Assembly: GCF_024679245.1 (NCBI RefSeq)
Contig: NC_090186.1
Span: 42,927,069 to 42,991,068, forward strand
DNA: 64,000 bases
Direction: 5' to 3'
Source: Pseudorasbora parva
Lineage: Eukaryota; Chordata; Actinopteri; Cypriniformes; Gobionidae
In this document: in pieces, positions 1 to 11,340 of the stretch
Layout of the letters: every line of letters starts with the position of its first letter
Numbering within the stretch: the first letter of the stretch is position 1
Translations under genes and position numbers: made by a program
The notes under the pieces: model-generated
Database searches by the model: none
What the model was told of the DNA's origin: nothing
The model's input: the letters and a program-made list of their open reading frames with translations, nothing else

Positions 1-1329
<1,329 letters not shown>

Positions 1330-1705
1330 TTAAGGGTGGGGGGGGGGGGGGGGGGGGAATGCTGTTTCATGCATACTGATCTTTTTACACTGTTAAAGAC
1401 TTGGAATCCCATACTAAACATAGACAAAGTTTCAAAAGTTAAGGTGGACATTTGATGGGAGTATTTCTTTGTCAAAAATACTACTTCCGGTTAGTCATAA
1501 GGTTCGGCAATTTTTTTTCGATCATGGGTCCACTTGACGTTAAAGTTTGACGGAATTTCCTTGTATGGGCCTTACGGACAATTCTACCGGAAGAGCGTGA
1601 GAGAGAGAGAGGGAGAGAGAGAGAGAGCGAAAGCAACAGGCTACCCATCAAAGCGCTGGCTCGTAGGCTGCGCTGCACAGGTGATGTGACTTCAAGAAAT
1701 TAACA

Positions 1706-1971
1706 ATGTCACCAAAAAAGTGCGTTTTTGGTTGCCAGACCAAGACAGTCCTGTACAGATTCCCCAAAACCCCGCGTTAAGGCAACAGTGGATGTAATTT
1801 GCTTTTCCGGATCAGCAACTGAGTTGCGCGAATGTTTATATCCGTTCACTGCATTTCGGTGCCGACTGTTTCATAAACAAGGCCCAGCTCGACACAGGAT
1901 TTTCCGATCGCCTAATGCTGAAGGATGGAGCAGTCCCAACGATAAAGGTCCCAACGTTAGAACCGCAGGCT
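1706..1971 (+). pseudogene. THAP-domain first exon carried by transposon copy A
   Basis: An ATG at 1706 opens MSPKKCVFGC, the start of a C2CH THAP zinc finger, followed by LYRFPKTPR. A stop (TAA) and a frame change follow. The next frame reads QQWM, then FAFPDQQLSCANVYIRSLHF (the second Cys and the His of the finger), then a segment ending in LKDGAVPTIKVP, which resembles the AVPTIF box closing THAP domains. The exon ends at a consensus donor, GTGAGT, at 1972. THAP domains are DNA-binding modules of Kolobok and P-type transposases and of host THAP proteins. No downstream transposase sequence is present, so this is a decayed leftover of an autonomous element. An alternative is a captured host THAP exon. 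Confidence 0.75.
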
Positions 1972-2436
1972 GTGAGTAAGAGTGCTTCAAATGTCTGTGT
2001 CTTTGCCTATGCTCATCAAGTAGCCCAAACATGATCACGTATAGTTAATTGATCAATGGAGCATGCGATGTGTAGTGCGTGTACATTTGTTTAGCTGGCC
2101 ACTATATGTGTAACTTTATGTTTGTGTATTGTAAAAGCACTCCAAACAACATACACAAAGAGTGGGGGAAATATGTTGAACTAAATAAGCGCGCTTCTTC
2201 ATTCAAATGCGCTACTATTCCGTGTCTTTCTATGTAAACACTAACTTAACCTGCCGTGCAAAACCAGTCCGCTTACTGTCTACATAAACCACGCGTAAAC
2301 ACACAAACACACGTGCACAACTGCACTTCCCACATGTACACCTTCAAAGACAAAAATACGACGATATAATTCAAGTATAAATATGTAAATAACACAAGCC
2401 GCTAAGCATATTATATAGTTAGTGTATAACTTGTAC

Positions 2437-2546
2437 CACATAGAGACGTCCTGCTCTAGTCGTTTTTGCTGCTGCTCCTGTTCAACTGCAGCCTCTGGGT
2501 CTGATTCCGGATCATAGATGTATGGCTGTATCTGATTAAAAGCCAT
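2437..2546 (-). pseudogene. First exon resembling P2RX7 C-terminal-domain proteins, in copy A
   Basis: On the minus strand an ATG at 2546 opens a clean 36-codon exon beginning MAFNQIQPYIYDPESDPEA, then a Glu/Gln-rich stretch, then RLEQDVSMW. A splice donor (GTACAAG) follows at 2436. The pattern QPYxYxPESDPE followed by DVSxW resembles the N-terminal part of multicopy fish proteins that carry the cysteine-rich intracellular domain of P2X7 receptors; the cysteine-rich part would lie in the next exon, which is absent. The exon faces the THAP exon of the same element. The match is from memory of the family pattern, so the name is tentative. Unlike the THAP exon, this frame is undamaged. Confidence 0.5.
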
Positions 2547-2845
2547 ATTTTTATTTTGAATAAAGTTTTTTTCCCGCTGTTAGGGATGACACAGCTTTAC
2601 GACGCACTCGACTCAACACAATAGCAGCAGCGCGCACACGTCATTATTTAGCTCCGCTCACACGACACGCCCCCACCCGCTCGGCTTTTTTCGGAAAGAC
2701 TCGGAACAGCGCATCTTTCTTATATAATTATAAAAAAAATAAAGACTTTTCGGAGATATGCAGGATGCAATGCTACTTTATAGGTACTCAAGATTGACAT
2801 GACACTGACTGAAACTGAGTGTTTCACCCCCCCCCCCCCTTTTAA

Positions 2846-3513
2846 TATTTGCAATGACCTATGCAGTCAAAGTTATGTAGGCCAATAACTAACAGGATAA
2901 TTCTTATGAACTGGTTTCGCCCATTAAGCCAATAAACTGAGTTCTAGAGGCTTTTTTAATTATTGGGTGGAACTGCAGTTCTTAAAAACACTCATAATAA
3001 CTTAGAGTTCCCAGAAAGTTCATGAGTTAAAATCAAAGGTCAAACTGTTATGGCGTAACAGGCGTCAGTTTCATTCGGTTGCGAGGGTTTAGTGTAGGTC
3101 AGCAGTGATATAAACGGACATGTGCTGATGATAATGGAGCGGTTAGAGACAGGCACTAATGCCCAAGCTAAAGCTTCTTTCAGCCATGAGATTGTATTCG
3201 TTTGTTTTTGAAAGAGTTTCACATAGATGTGATCTTCAGCAATGTCTTCTTTTTGAATAGTTTTCAAAGGCTCAGAAATGCACAATGCAGAACTAATCGA
3301 TTGTAAAACATCGACACACTCAACAGCTCGTTGTGCAATGAGGCCTATGTTCGTGAATATTATGCATCTGCTGCTAAAATTCACTGAGTCACACGAAAAC
3401 TATCCAAACGCTGGGTTGTTAAGTCTGGCCCAGGATCTGAGTAACACAAAAACTACTCAAACACTGAAATAATATCATAATAAGTTTTAGAGTCAAGGAT
3501 TCTTGACTCCATT
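2846..3513. other. Intergenic DNA, no gene seen
   Basis: Short frames on both strands overlap here without recognisable motifs or codon structure. No repeat boundary was found. Confidence 0.5.
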
Positions 3514-3940
3514 TTAAAGGTGCCCTAGAATGATTTGAAACAATATGTTAAATTGTTCTCTGATATCTACATAGAGGGTATGTGGTTTATTTAAGGGCAA
3601 ACATTGTCCAGATACAGATTTACAGGTCCATTTACAAACCTATAAATTGTCCCTATAGGATGTAATGCTCTGTTTTTGCCTTATTTAAAAGAGTCATGAA
3701 TATTAATGTTGAGCTCTGCTCTGATTGGCTTATTTCAGCAGCTCACAGCAGTTCAGTGAAGCGGCTCGTGAGTCCTGACAGAACACAGACCGACTGAATG
3801 ACACTTTAAGCAGAACATCTCAAATGGAGATTACTGAAATACAGCTTACTTGTTTATTGGTGTTTTCAGATCACCCGCAAGTGAGAGAGAGCTGGCGTTT
3901 GTGCGGTTGCCAAATTTCAGTAATTAAATCCCCCAAACAG

Positions 3941-4475
3941 TAGCCTGACAAGCCAGACCCACATCAAGATGTTTGGTCTGGAAACTCACCATAGACAGCT
4001 CAATCCGAGGGGCGGATAAACGGTTGTTTTTCAAACTCCCTCTGCACGCGATAAGATAGCGCTACACCAACCGGAGCAACGACGGTGAAGGGGAGCTCGC
4101 TGACTGATTAAACATTCGCCACATCCGGTCGGCTAAACTCCGAACACATCTTCCCTTTTTAAGAATGACTTCAGTGCCGTTCTTTGTTCTTTTCTCAGAG
4201 GAAAGCTTAACTCCAAGTCTTCCGGAGGCGCGGTCAGAGCTGATTCGAAAGACCGCCGCCGTTCGCCGGTTTCTGTGTTACTAGAAGCACGCAAACGCAA
4301 CTCGGCCATCGTCATTATGGCCCCGCCAGCCGACTCTATAGCCTGCCCTACACGATGTGATTGGGCCGTCCAGATTCTGAGGAATACAGCTCAGATAGGT
4401 ATTGAGAGTGCCTAGACGACACTTGCGGGCAAATTAAATTTGCTGCCGCTAGGGTGCGTCTAGATTTCTAGGCTA
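3941..4475 (-). mobile_element. 535-bp nested transposon carrying a helicase exon, 9-bp target duplication
   Basis: The element starts TAGCCT and ends AGGCTA, and the 9-bp direct repeat CCCAAACAG lies immediately on each side (3932-3940 and 4476-4484). It interrupts the spacer of the TTAA element at 3518-5276, so it is the younger insertion. Its minus strand carries the decayed helicase exon at 4090-4315. A relative of its right end (CTAGACGACAC, then TTTGCTGCCGC and GGTGCGTCT) recurs at about 8526-8597. The superfamily is unknown to me. A 9-bp duplication is typical of Mutator-like elements, but that is weak evidence. Confidence 0.75.
4090..4315 (-). pseudogene. Decayed N-terminal fragment of a RecQ-like SF2 helicase
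   Basis: An ATG at 4315 (or 4309) opens a 60-residue frame ending FPLRKEQRTALKSFLKRE then DVFGV. This has the layout of a helicase Q motif (F-x-L-R-x-x-Q-x-x-A-x-x-x-F-L-x-x-x-D-V-F-x-V) just before a Walker A motif. The frame stops at a TAG, but the codons straight after it read PTGCGECLISQ, matching P-T-G-x-G-K-S-L-I-x-Q of RecQ-like helicases with the catalytic Lys replaced by Glu and the following Ser by Cys. It is therefore a dead copy by a stop codon and by loss of the nucleotide-binding lysine. It lies wholly inside the 535-bp transposon. The family call rests on motif spacing alone. Confidence 0.65.
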
Positions 4476-5280
4476 CCCAAACAGAGCTTTTCTGTGGAAA
4501 AAAACGTATACTTTCCAGTGTTTTACCTAAACATGTCCAATCTGGCAACCATATGCATGCGAGCTCTCTCTCACGCGCGGACGATCTGAAAACACCAATA
4601 AAAGCTGCATTTGATCAATCTCCATTGACTATCGTTTTAACTTATATGGTCGAAAAGGTGACGTTTGCTAGAAGGATCGAGTGAACGGTATCTACGTTTG
4701 TATTTTGTAATACAAAATAATATAACCTTTGTCATTAGACACACTATTTAGTTTGGTATGGTACTTGGTGTTTCCTATTGTTACTGTACTAGCATCTTGC
4801 CTCATCTAGACAATGCGGTCTCTCTAAGAAACTTTCAATTTAATCAGAAATTGTTTAAACAGCTAACTTACTTACTGCTTGCAGGAATGTTGCCCCTAAA
4901 GATGCTGAGTGAAGCTTGCTTGAAAGAGGCCGTAAAAACGAACGATTTGTTGTGGTATCCGATTATAATAAACCTCAACCATGAATGTTGACATATGACA
5001 AGTCCTCTCCTGCACAGCCTGAACATGACGTGTCCATGAGAGCATCTGTTTGGACAGATGTTGGGGGCTCGCATATAAAATGATCCCCAACGCTGGTGTC
5101 ACGGTTGGGTTTATGTTGAGAAGCACTTCTTTTTCCGTGGTGTTTTTGATTTACGAGATTTACATAAGAAGGAGGAGGCAGTGGTGTTTCAGACTCACAG
5201 TGTGTGATGTCCATGAACTGAACTCTTATTATTTCACTATGGCAAGGTTAATTCAATTTTTCATTCTAGGGCACCTTTAA

Positions 5281-6344
5281 AAACAAGAACTTGTGTGAAG
5301 ACCTTTTTGCACGAAAATCTTGGGGGGGTTTCTTGAAGCATTTTTATTAATTTTGGTGGCAGTTTTGCCCCAAGCCCCCATTGATTGCTGCATTGAATCG
5401 AGCAAAATGGCTAAATCTTTCTTTCTGTTTGTATGAACAGACGAAAAGGTTCTATATAAGGATAAATGCCTAAAATGTTTGCATAATGCTTTCATGTTCA
5501 ATGACTTATTTCGATGTTTACTTTTGATAACGTTTGTTTTCAAACGACTTGATTAATAAAATGTAATTAGGCCTAATTAAAACCCACACTAAAGGTTCTA
5601 GATGAAGCGCTGATGAAACCACTTCTTCTGATGTGTTAAAGGAAGTGGGTATAAAGATTTTATTAGATCACTGACATTTATTTGATCAGTGATATTATGA
5701 GTGCTGAAATCAACACTGAACACCTATAAACCTTCAAAAGTGATCCTGGATGGATTTGAGGCCTAATATCCAAATGGATGTTCTGCCAAAGATTGTTTTA
5801 TTGCAACATGTTTTTCTCAAACCATAGCTCAGACTATCTTATCTCCTTTGCTCACCTGTTTTGTTTTTCTCTTTTGGACTTGTTCAATATTTTCACAATG
5901 ATTAACATTCTGTTTACAGCAATATGAAACAATGCTGCAGACAGCTCCAAAAATGATAGTGGATTTTATTGTTTCCTGGCACCAGATAGAAACAAAAAAT
6001 CTTTCCAAAACAGTCTTTGGAGAGCCTCTCTTAAGCCTTTATTCGGAGTATTAAAGTTTGAATCAGAGCCAAAAATATTACGTTTTTTGGCTTTTAGAAT
6101 GACTAGTCTTACTGTTATCTATAAGCTATGCGCTCCAAAACAATGACGAAATTTCCCTTTAGCAGATTTAACTTCCACAAAAATGTATCAATGATTTTGA
6201 TGACATCACTCTGCACTTCAGCTTTTCATCAGATGTTCTGTCCAATCAAATGCTCTCTGGAATCTGAAGCCCCACCCCCTACCTAATAAACAGAAGCTGA
6301 AATCGCTCACTTGTTTACACATTTACTATTTTCTACATGGTGAA
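5281..6344. other. Intergenic DNA, no gene seen
   Basis: No coding pattern or defined repeat recognised. The segment ends where the 34-bp minisatellite begins. Confidence 0.5.
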
Positions 6345-8263
6345 CACTCTATAGGGGATAGGGAACGATCAGACAGTGCACTGTATAGGGGATAGGGAAC
6401 GATCAGACAGTGTACTATATAGGGGATAGGGAACAATCAGACAGTGCTCTATATAGGGGATAGGGAATGATCAGACAGTTCACTATATAGGGGATAGGGA
6501 ACGATCAGACAGTGCACTATATAGGGGATAGGGGACGATCAGACAGTGCACTATATAGGGGATAGGGAACAATCAGACAGTGCACTATATAGGGGATAGG
6601 GAACGATCAGACAGTGCACTATATAGGGGATAGGGAACAATCAGACAGTGCACTATATAGGGGATAGAGAACGATCAGACAGTGTACTATATAGGGGATA
6701 GGGAACGATGAGACACTGCACTATATAGGGGATAGGGAACGATCAGACAGTGCACTATATAGGGGATAGGGAACAATCAGACAGAGCACTATATAGGGGA
6801 TAGAGAACGATCAGACAGTGTACTATATAGGGGATAGGGAACGATGAGACACTGCACTATATACGGGATAGGGAACGATCAGACAGTGCACTATATAGGG
6901 GATAGGGAACGATCAGACAGTGCACTATATAGGGGATAGAGAACGATCAGACAGTGTACTATATAGGGGATAGGGAACGATCAGACACTGCACTATATAG
7001 GGGATAGGGAACGATCAGACAGTGCACTATATAGGGGATAGGGAACGATCAGACAGTGCACTATATAGGGGATAGGGGACGATCAACAGTGCACTATATA
7101 GGGGATAGGGAACGATCAGACAGTGCACTATATAGGGGATAGGGAACGATCAGACAGTGCTCTATATAGGGGATAGGGAACGATCAGACAGTGCACTATA
7201 TAGGGGAAAGGGAACGATCAGACAGTGCTCTATATAGGGGATAGGGAACGATCAGACAGTGCACTATATAGGGGATAGGGAACGATCAGACAGTGCACTA
7301 TAGGGGATAGGGAACGATCAGACAGTGCACTATAGGGGATAGGGAACGATCAGACAGTGCACTATATAGGGGATAGGGAGCGATCAGTCGGTGCACTATA
7401 TAGGGGATAGGGAGCGATCAGACAGTGCACTATATAGGGGATAGGGAGCGATCAGACAGTGCACTATATAGGGGATAGGGAACGATCAGACAGTGCACTA
7501 TATAGGGGATAGAGAACGATCAGACAGTGCACTATATAGGGGATAGGGAACGATCAGACAGTGCACTATATAGGGGATAGAGAACGATCAGACAGTGCAC
7601 TATATAGGGGATAGAGAACGATCAGACAGTGCACTATATAGGGGATAGAGAACGATCAGACAGTGCACTATATAGGGGATAGAGAACGATCAGACAGTGC
7701 ACTATATAGGGGATAGGGAACGATCAGACAGTGCACTATATAGGGGATAGAGAACGATCAGACAGTGCACTATATAGGGGATAGGGAACGATCAGACAGT
7801 GCACTATAGGGGATAGGGAACGATCAGACAGTGCACTATATAGGGGATAGAGAACGATCAGACAGTGCACTATATAGGGGATAGGGAGCGATCAGTCGGT
7901 GCACTATATAGGGGATAGGGAGCGATCAGACAGTGCACTATATAGGGGATAGGGAACGATCAGACAGTGCACTATAGGGGATAGGGAACGATCAGACAGT
8001 GCACTATATAGGGGATAGGGAACGATCAGACAGTGCACTATATAGGGGATAGGGAACGATCAGACAGTGCACTATATAAGGGATAGGGAACAATCAGACA
8101 GTGCACTATATAGGGGATAGGGAACGATCAGACAGTGCACTATATAGGGGATAGGGAACGATCAGACAGTGCACTATAGGGGATAGGGAACGATCAGACA
8201 GTGCACTATATAGGGGATAGAGAACGATCAGACAGTGCACTATATAGGGGATAGGGAACGATG
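6345..8263. repeat. 34-bp minisatellite, about 55-57 units
   Basis: Head-to-tail repeats with consensus CACTATATAGGGGATAGGG followed by AACGATCAGACAGTG, 34 bp per unit. Several units are 32 bp because one TA is missing (CACTATAGGGG). Point variants recur in groups: AGAGAACG, GGGAGCG, and the pair GGGAGCGATCAGTCGG seen at 7381 and again 508 bp later, which hints at block-wise amplification. Units abut with no spacers. No open frame spans the array. Confidence 0.97.
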
Positions 8264-8525
8264 TGTAAATATGCTTTCCATTGGGGGTGAATGAAGTCTG
8301 GTTTCACAGCACAGAGCGGATCATGTGATCATGTCAGGACAGGCCAGAAATTGTATCTTTGTATATATTAATATATATTAAAATAGCGTATACTTTAAAG
8401 TGATAGGGAGGAGATTCTCACGTCTTTAACAGCAAAAACATGTTCTGTGTGCACCAGCTCAAAGACGGTCATATATCGAAGTCTTTTCCCCCCATACAGA
8501 GTTTGGTGTTTACAGCACAGAAGGG
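8264..8525. other. Intergenic DNA, no gene seen
   Basis: Short unique segment between the minisatellite and a transposon fragment; nothing recognised. Confidence 0.4.
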
Positions 8526-8597
8526 TATTGAGAGTTGCTAGACGACACTCGCGGCATATTAGATTTGCTGCCGCGGGGTGCGTCTCTAGGCTACCTA
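8526..8597. mobile_element. Fragment related to the helicase-carrying transposon
   Basis: The sequence from GTATTGAGAGTTGCTAGACG to CTAGGCTA matches the right end of the element at 3941-4475 (around 4398-4475), including TTTGCTGCCGC and GGTGCGTCT. Only this end is present; no left end was found. Confidence 0.6.
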
Positions 8598-8904
8598 TGT
8601 TTCCCTGTAAGTTACTGGTAGGTTAGTCCATAGGAAACAAAGGAGGAACATAATGGGAACAGACATAGACAAAAAGACGCCACGCATGCTGTCATAAGGA
8701 AGTAAACACAAAGATTACTGAAGTCAGCATTTGTGCATTCATGTATAAGGTTTTCTGCCGCGGAAGCCAGTGAATTTGTGCATGAGGAGGACACAGACGA
8801 GGATGAGAAGAAAGAGTGCAATGTTTTTCTTGTACAGTTTTCCCTCAAGTTTGGCTTGTATAGAGCTGTCACTGTAATACTTTAAGTATAACAGAAAGTG
8901 TAGT
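8598..8904. other. Intergenic DNA, no gene seen
   Basis: Overlapping short minus-strand frames here lack recognisable motifs and are not called. Confidence 0.4.
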
Positions 8905-9297
8905 ACTTGAAACCTATTTTTTGAAGGTCTGGTAATCCCATGGACGAGTCTGGGTTTGGCGGTTGCCAGCAGAATGGGACTTGCCTGGCTGCATTGTGCC
9001 AAGTGTAAAGTTTGGTGGAGGGTGGATTATGGGGTGGGATTGTTTTTCAGTGGTTGGGCTTTGTCTCTTAGTTCCAGTGAAAGGAACTCTTGATGCTTCA
9101 GTATAGCAAGACATTCTGGACAATTTCATGCTCTCCACTTTGTGGGAACTGTTTGGGGACGGCCAAAAGAGAGTTAAAGCTGTTAGAGCTGCAAAGGGTG
9201 GGCCGACTTCATATTAAACCCTACGGATTAAGACTGGGATGTCATTAACGTTCATGTGCATATAAAGGCAGGCATCCCAAAATTTTTGGCAATATAC
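8905..9297 (+). pseudogene. Tc1/mariner transposase remnant with one inverted-repeat end
   Basis: Frame-consistent translation from 8945 reads [16 protein letters not shown], then [18 protein letters not shown], then [12 protein letters not shown], a stop (TAG), and QDILDNFMLSTLWELFGD. This matches the middle of fish Tc1-like transposases (the PTVKFGGG-IMVWGCF block containing the second catalytic region). A TAG replaces a conserved Tyr codon. After about 9163 the C-terminal third is deleted and the sequence jumps to the 3' flank, ending in TTTTGGCAATATA, a typical Tc1 terminus, at about 9297. The 5' half of the transposase is missing. It is inactive. Confidence 0.8.
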
Positions 9298-10419
9298 CAT
9301 CTTCGGTTTCGAATGAGGAACCGATTTGTCATGTGAAATCATTGGAGCACAGAAATGTGATGAATGTCGATCTAGACTGGAGTGACGTAAAAGGCGCATG
9401 AATTGCAATATGACTATTCAGACTGAGGTCGCATTGCAAAACATCCGATCTGACCTGTATCTAATTTAGGAAAGCATATGGAAGTGGCCCAACTGGACGA
9501 TCAGATATGAGTCACATATGAGCAAAAATATTGGATTTGGGCCATTTTTGCCTGCAGTGTGAGCGTATGCCAACTTATTATAAGCCTATATCTCTATAAC
9601 CTAATAGTGTAGTTGCAAAGTTAGTTATGGTTAGTAGAATGTCTAAAGTGGACTATCAAAAGAAAGTGTAACCATTGCTGATGCCAGCATTTTATACGAG
9701 GTGCACCTTTAAAAATTCATGCTAACTTTTGGCAGACATTTTCATAGCATGTCAGACAGGAGAGTATTGTTCACAGTTCTGGATTTGATTAAAAACATCA
9801 CTTTACAAACCTATACTGATTGTTGCATAATGCTATGATATTTGTCTTTAGTGTCGACATCCAACATTGCTCTTTATGAGCTTTCATTAAATAATAAAAT
9901 ACTTTCTGTCTCACGTTGCGCAAAGGAAAAAATTGAAGTGAGGACTCAATTGCAGAGAAGGTGGATTTATTAACAAAATATACATAATAACAAAACAAAA
10001 ATCCCAAAACAACTTGAACAGAACATGAAGCACAACAGTGAAACAGAAGACACACGACAACGATGGAGACTGTAAAGGGCAGAAATAATGAAGGAAAAAG
10101 GTGGGGCCAATTAAACAATAATCAGATAATAAGAAGGGTGGGGAAGACAAGAGCACATAGCCCAGAAATAAACCAAACACCACATGTGCAAAACAAGACA
10201 ACAGACATGTGACGTTCTGATAGTTGCATAATAAGGGATTTGTTTTAATTTTTGCAATGATATTTGACTTTTTTGAGCTTTTGAACAGAGTGTTGTAAGA
10301 TATTAGTTTTCATTCATATTTTTTTATTCATTTTAATGTTTTAGTAATTTTGTGTTTTTGACAAATAAAGTTTTTTAAATTACATTTTTATTTCAGTTTC
10401 AGTTTCTTATTTTAGTACA
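9298..10419. other. Intergenic DNA, no gene seen
   Basis: No gene recognised. The minus-strand frames at 9798-10201 are low-complexity and hydrophobic and share no motif with families I know. The segment ends at the insertion site of the BEL element. Confidence 0.45.
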
Positions 10420-10424
10420 TCAAG

Positions 10425-11271
10425 TGTGGGATATTTTGTGCGCAGTGGGATGGTTGGAACTCAACTGGCCTAATTCCTCGGTTAGAAAGAACAGCAGCTA
10501 CTCCAGAGTGAACATTGACAATAGTAATGTTTATTAGGCCATCCAATTGCAAGGAATAAACAGGATTGCGTGGGTATACATAAATGTGTGTGTGGTTTCT
10601 GTGAGAGAACAGAATAAATATGATAAATATACATAATCATGACATGACAGAAGATATACTAATATATTAGTTTACAATAAGAACTGTAACTATACACTGA
10701 TAAGATTTGTAACGGTAAACCTGAGCTTATTTGTAACATATAACCGCTAAATGCAGCTACATTAAATGGAGCGGGCTACCGCACCCGCTGTTAACAAGCG
10801 GTGTCGAATTACAAAGTGTGTGCGCTGCTTCAGCACTGCCGCGCGCTCTTTATTAACAATTGTTAATATGTCAAGCAGACACTGGAAAATGTTTTTGTCA
10901 ACATACATGATAATCAACTATTTCTTACGAACAAATAAACATTGTTCATAGCACAATAACTGGATGATTCTTCTAATAGGTGAGCATTACACCGAGTGAA
11001 TATATATTGACCTTATATTAGTTCTGAGGTAATATTAACTGAATTACGCAATGACACACTCTGAAACACATCTAAAGTGATAATAAATATTGTTACTTAC
11101 GGAGTTATTAACGCACAGTAATACCACACAAAGCAAAACAGACTTTAAAGGAATAAACAAAGCCAGGAGAACTCCTCTCGATGCTGCTGAAACCGAAACC
11201 TCTTTGCGCATGCACCAGACAAGTCTGAACAAGTTTGACTCGCGCATGCGTGAGACAGGGAATTTTGTACA
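10425..11271 (-). repeat. 3' LTR of the BEL element
   Basis: This 847-bp LTR appears identical to the copy at 17257-18103 and keeps TG...CA ends. The flanking bases GTACA before the left target duplication repeat the LTR terminus by chance, making the apparent direct repeat 10 bp long. Confidence 0.95.
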
Positions 11272-11281
11272 GCCGCCCCAC
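11272..11281 (-). other. Polypurine tract of the BEL element
   Basis: In element orientation GTGGGGCGGC lies directly before the 3' LTR, the position where plus-strand DNA synthesis is primed. It is purine-rich but not purely purine. Confidence 0.6.
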
Positions 11282-11340
11282 AAATTTAGGTAGGAAATTT
11301 GTAAGTCCACAAAAGGCCCCACCACTACTAGTGCTGCAAA

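Larger units (their letters stand above)
1334..2841 (+). mobile_element. TTAA-flanked Kolobok-like non-autonomous element, copy A
   Basis: This 1508-bp element is bounded by TTAA at 1330-1333 and 2842-2845. Its ends are a G-rich start and a C-rich end next to the motif GTTTCACCCC. The same family occurs inverted at 51178-52404, where the ends read AGGGGGGGTGAAA and TTTCACCCCCCT. Subterminal sequences match between the copies, for example TGCTGTTTCATGCATACTGA near one end and CTTGAGTACCTATA near the other. TTAA target duplications plus a THAP-domain exon fit the Kolobok superfamily, whose transposases are known to carry THAP domains; piggyBac also uses TTAA but has no THAP domain. The element keeps a plus-strand THAP exon and a minus-strand second exon. 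The G and C runs at its ends (about 20 G at 1338-1357) have expanded. The superfamily assignment is inference. Confidence 0.7.
3518..5276. mobile_element. TTAA-flanked transposon with foldback interior
   Basis: Perfect 16-bp terminal inverted repeats, AGGTGCCCTAGAATGA at 3518-3533 and its complement at 5261-5276, are flanked by TTAA at 3514-3517 and 5277-5280. Inside, about 3822-3897 and 4558-4628 are inverted copies of each other: TTGGTGTTTTCAGATC against GATCTGAAAACACCAA, with GAGAGAGAGCT nearby on both sides. A separate transposon is nested between these arms at 3941-4475. No transposase is present. A TTAA target fits Kolobok or piggyBac; I cannot choose between them. Confidence 0.8.

Noticed and set aside
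6345..8263. Regular 34-bp repeats resembling a CRISPR array
   Set aside because: Units abut directly with no spacers and the DNA is eukaryotic; it is a minisatellite.
10766..11325. Frames inside the LTRs, duplicated at 17598-18116
   Set aside because: Both copies lie in the LTRs, have no known domain and are identical because the LTRs are identical.
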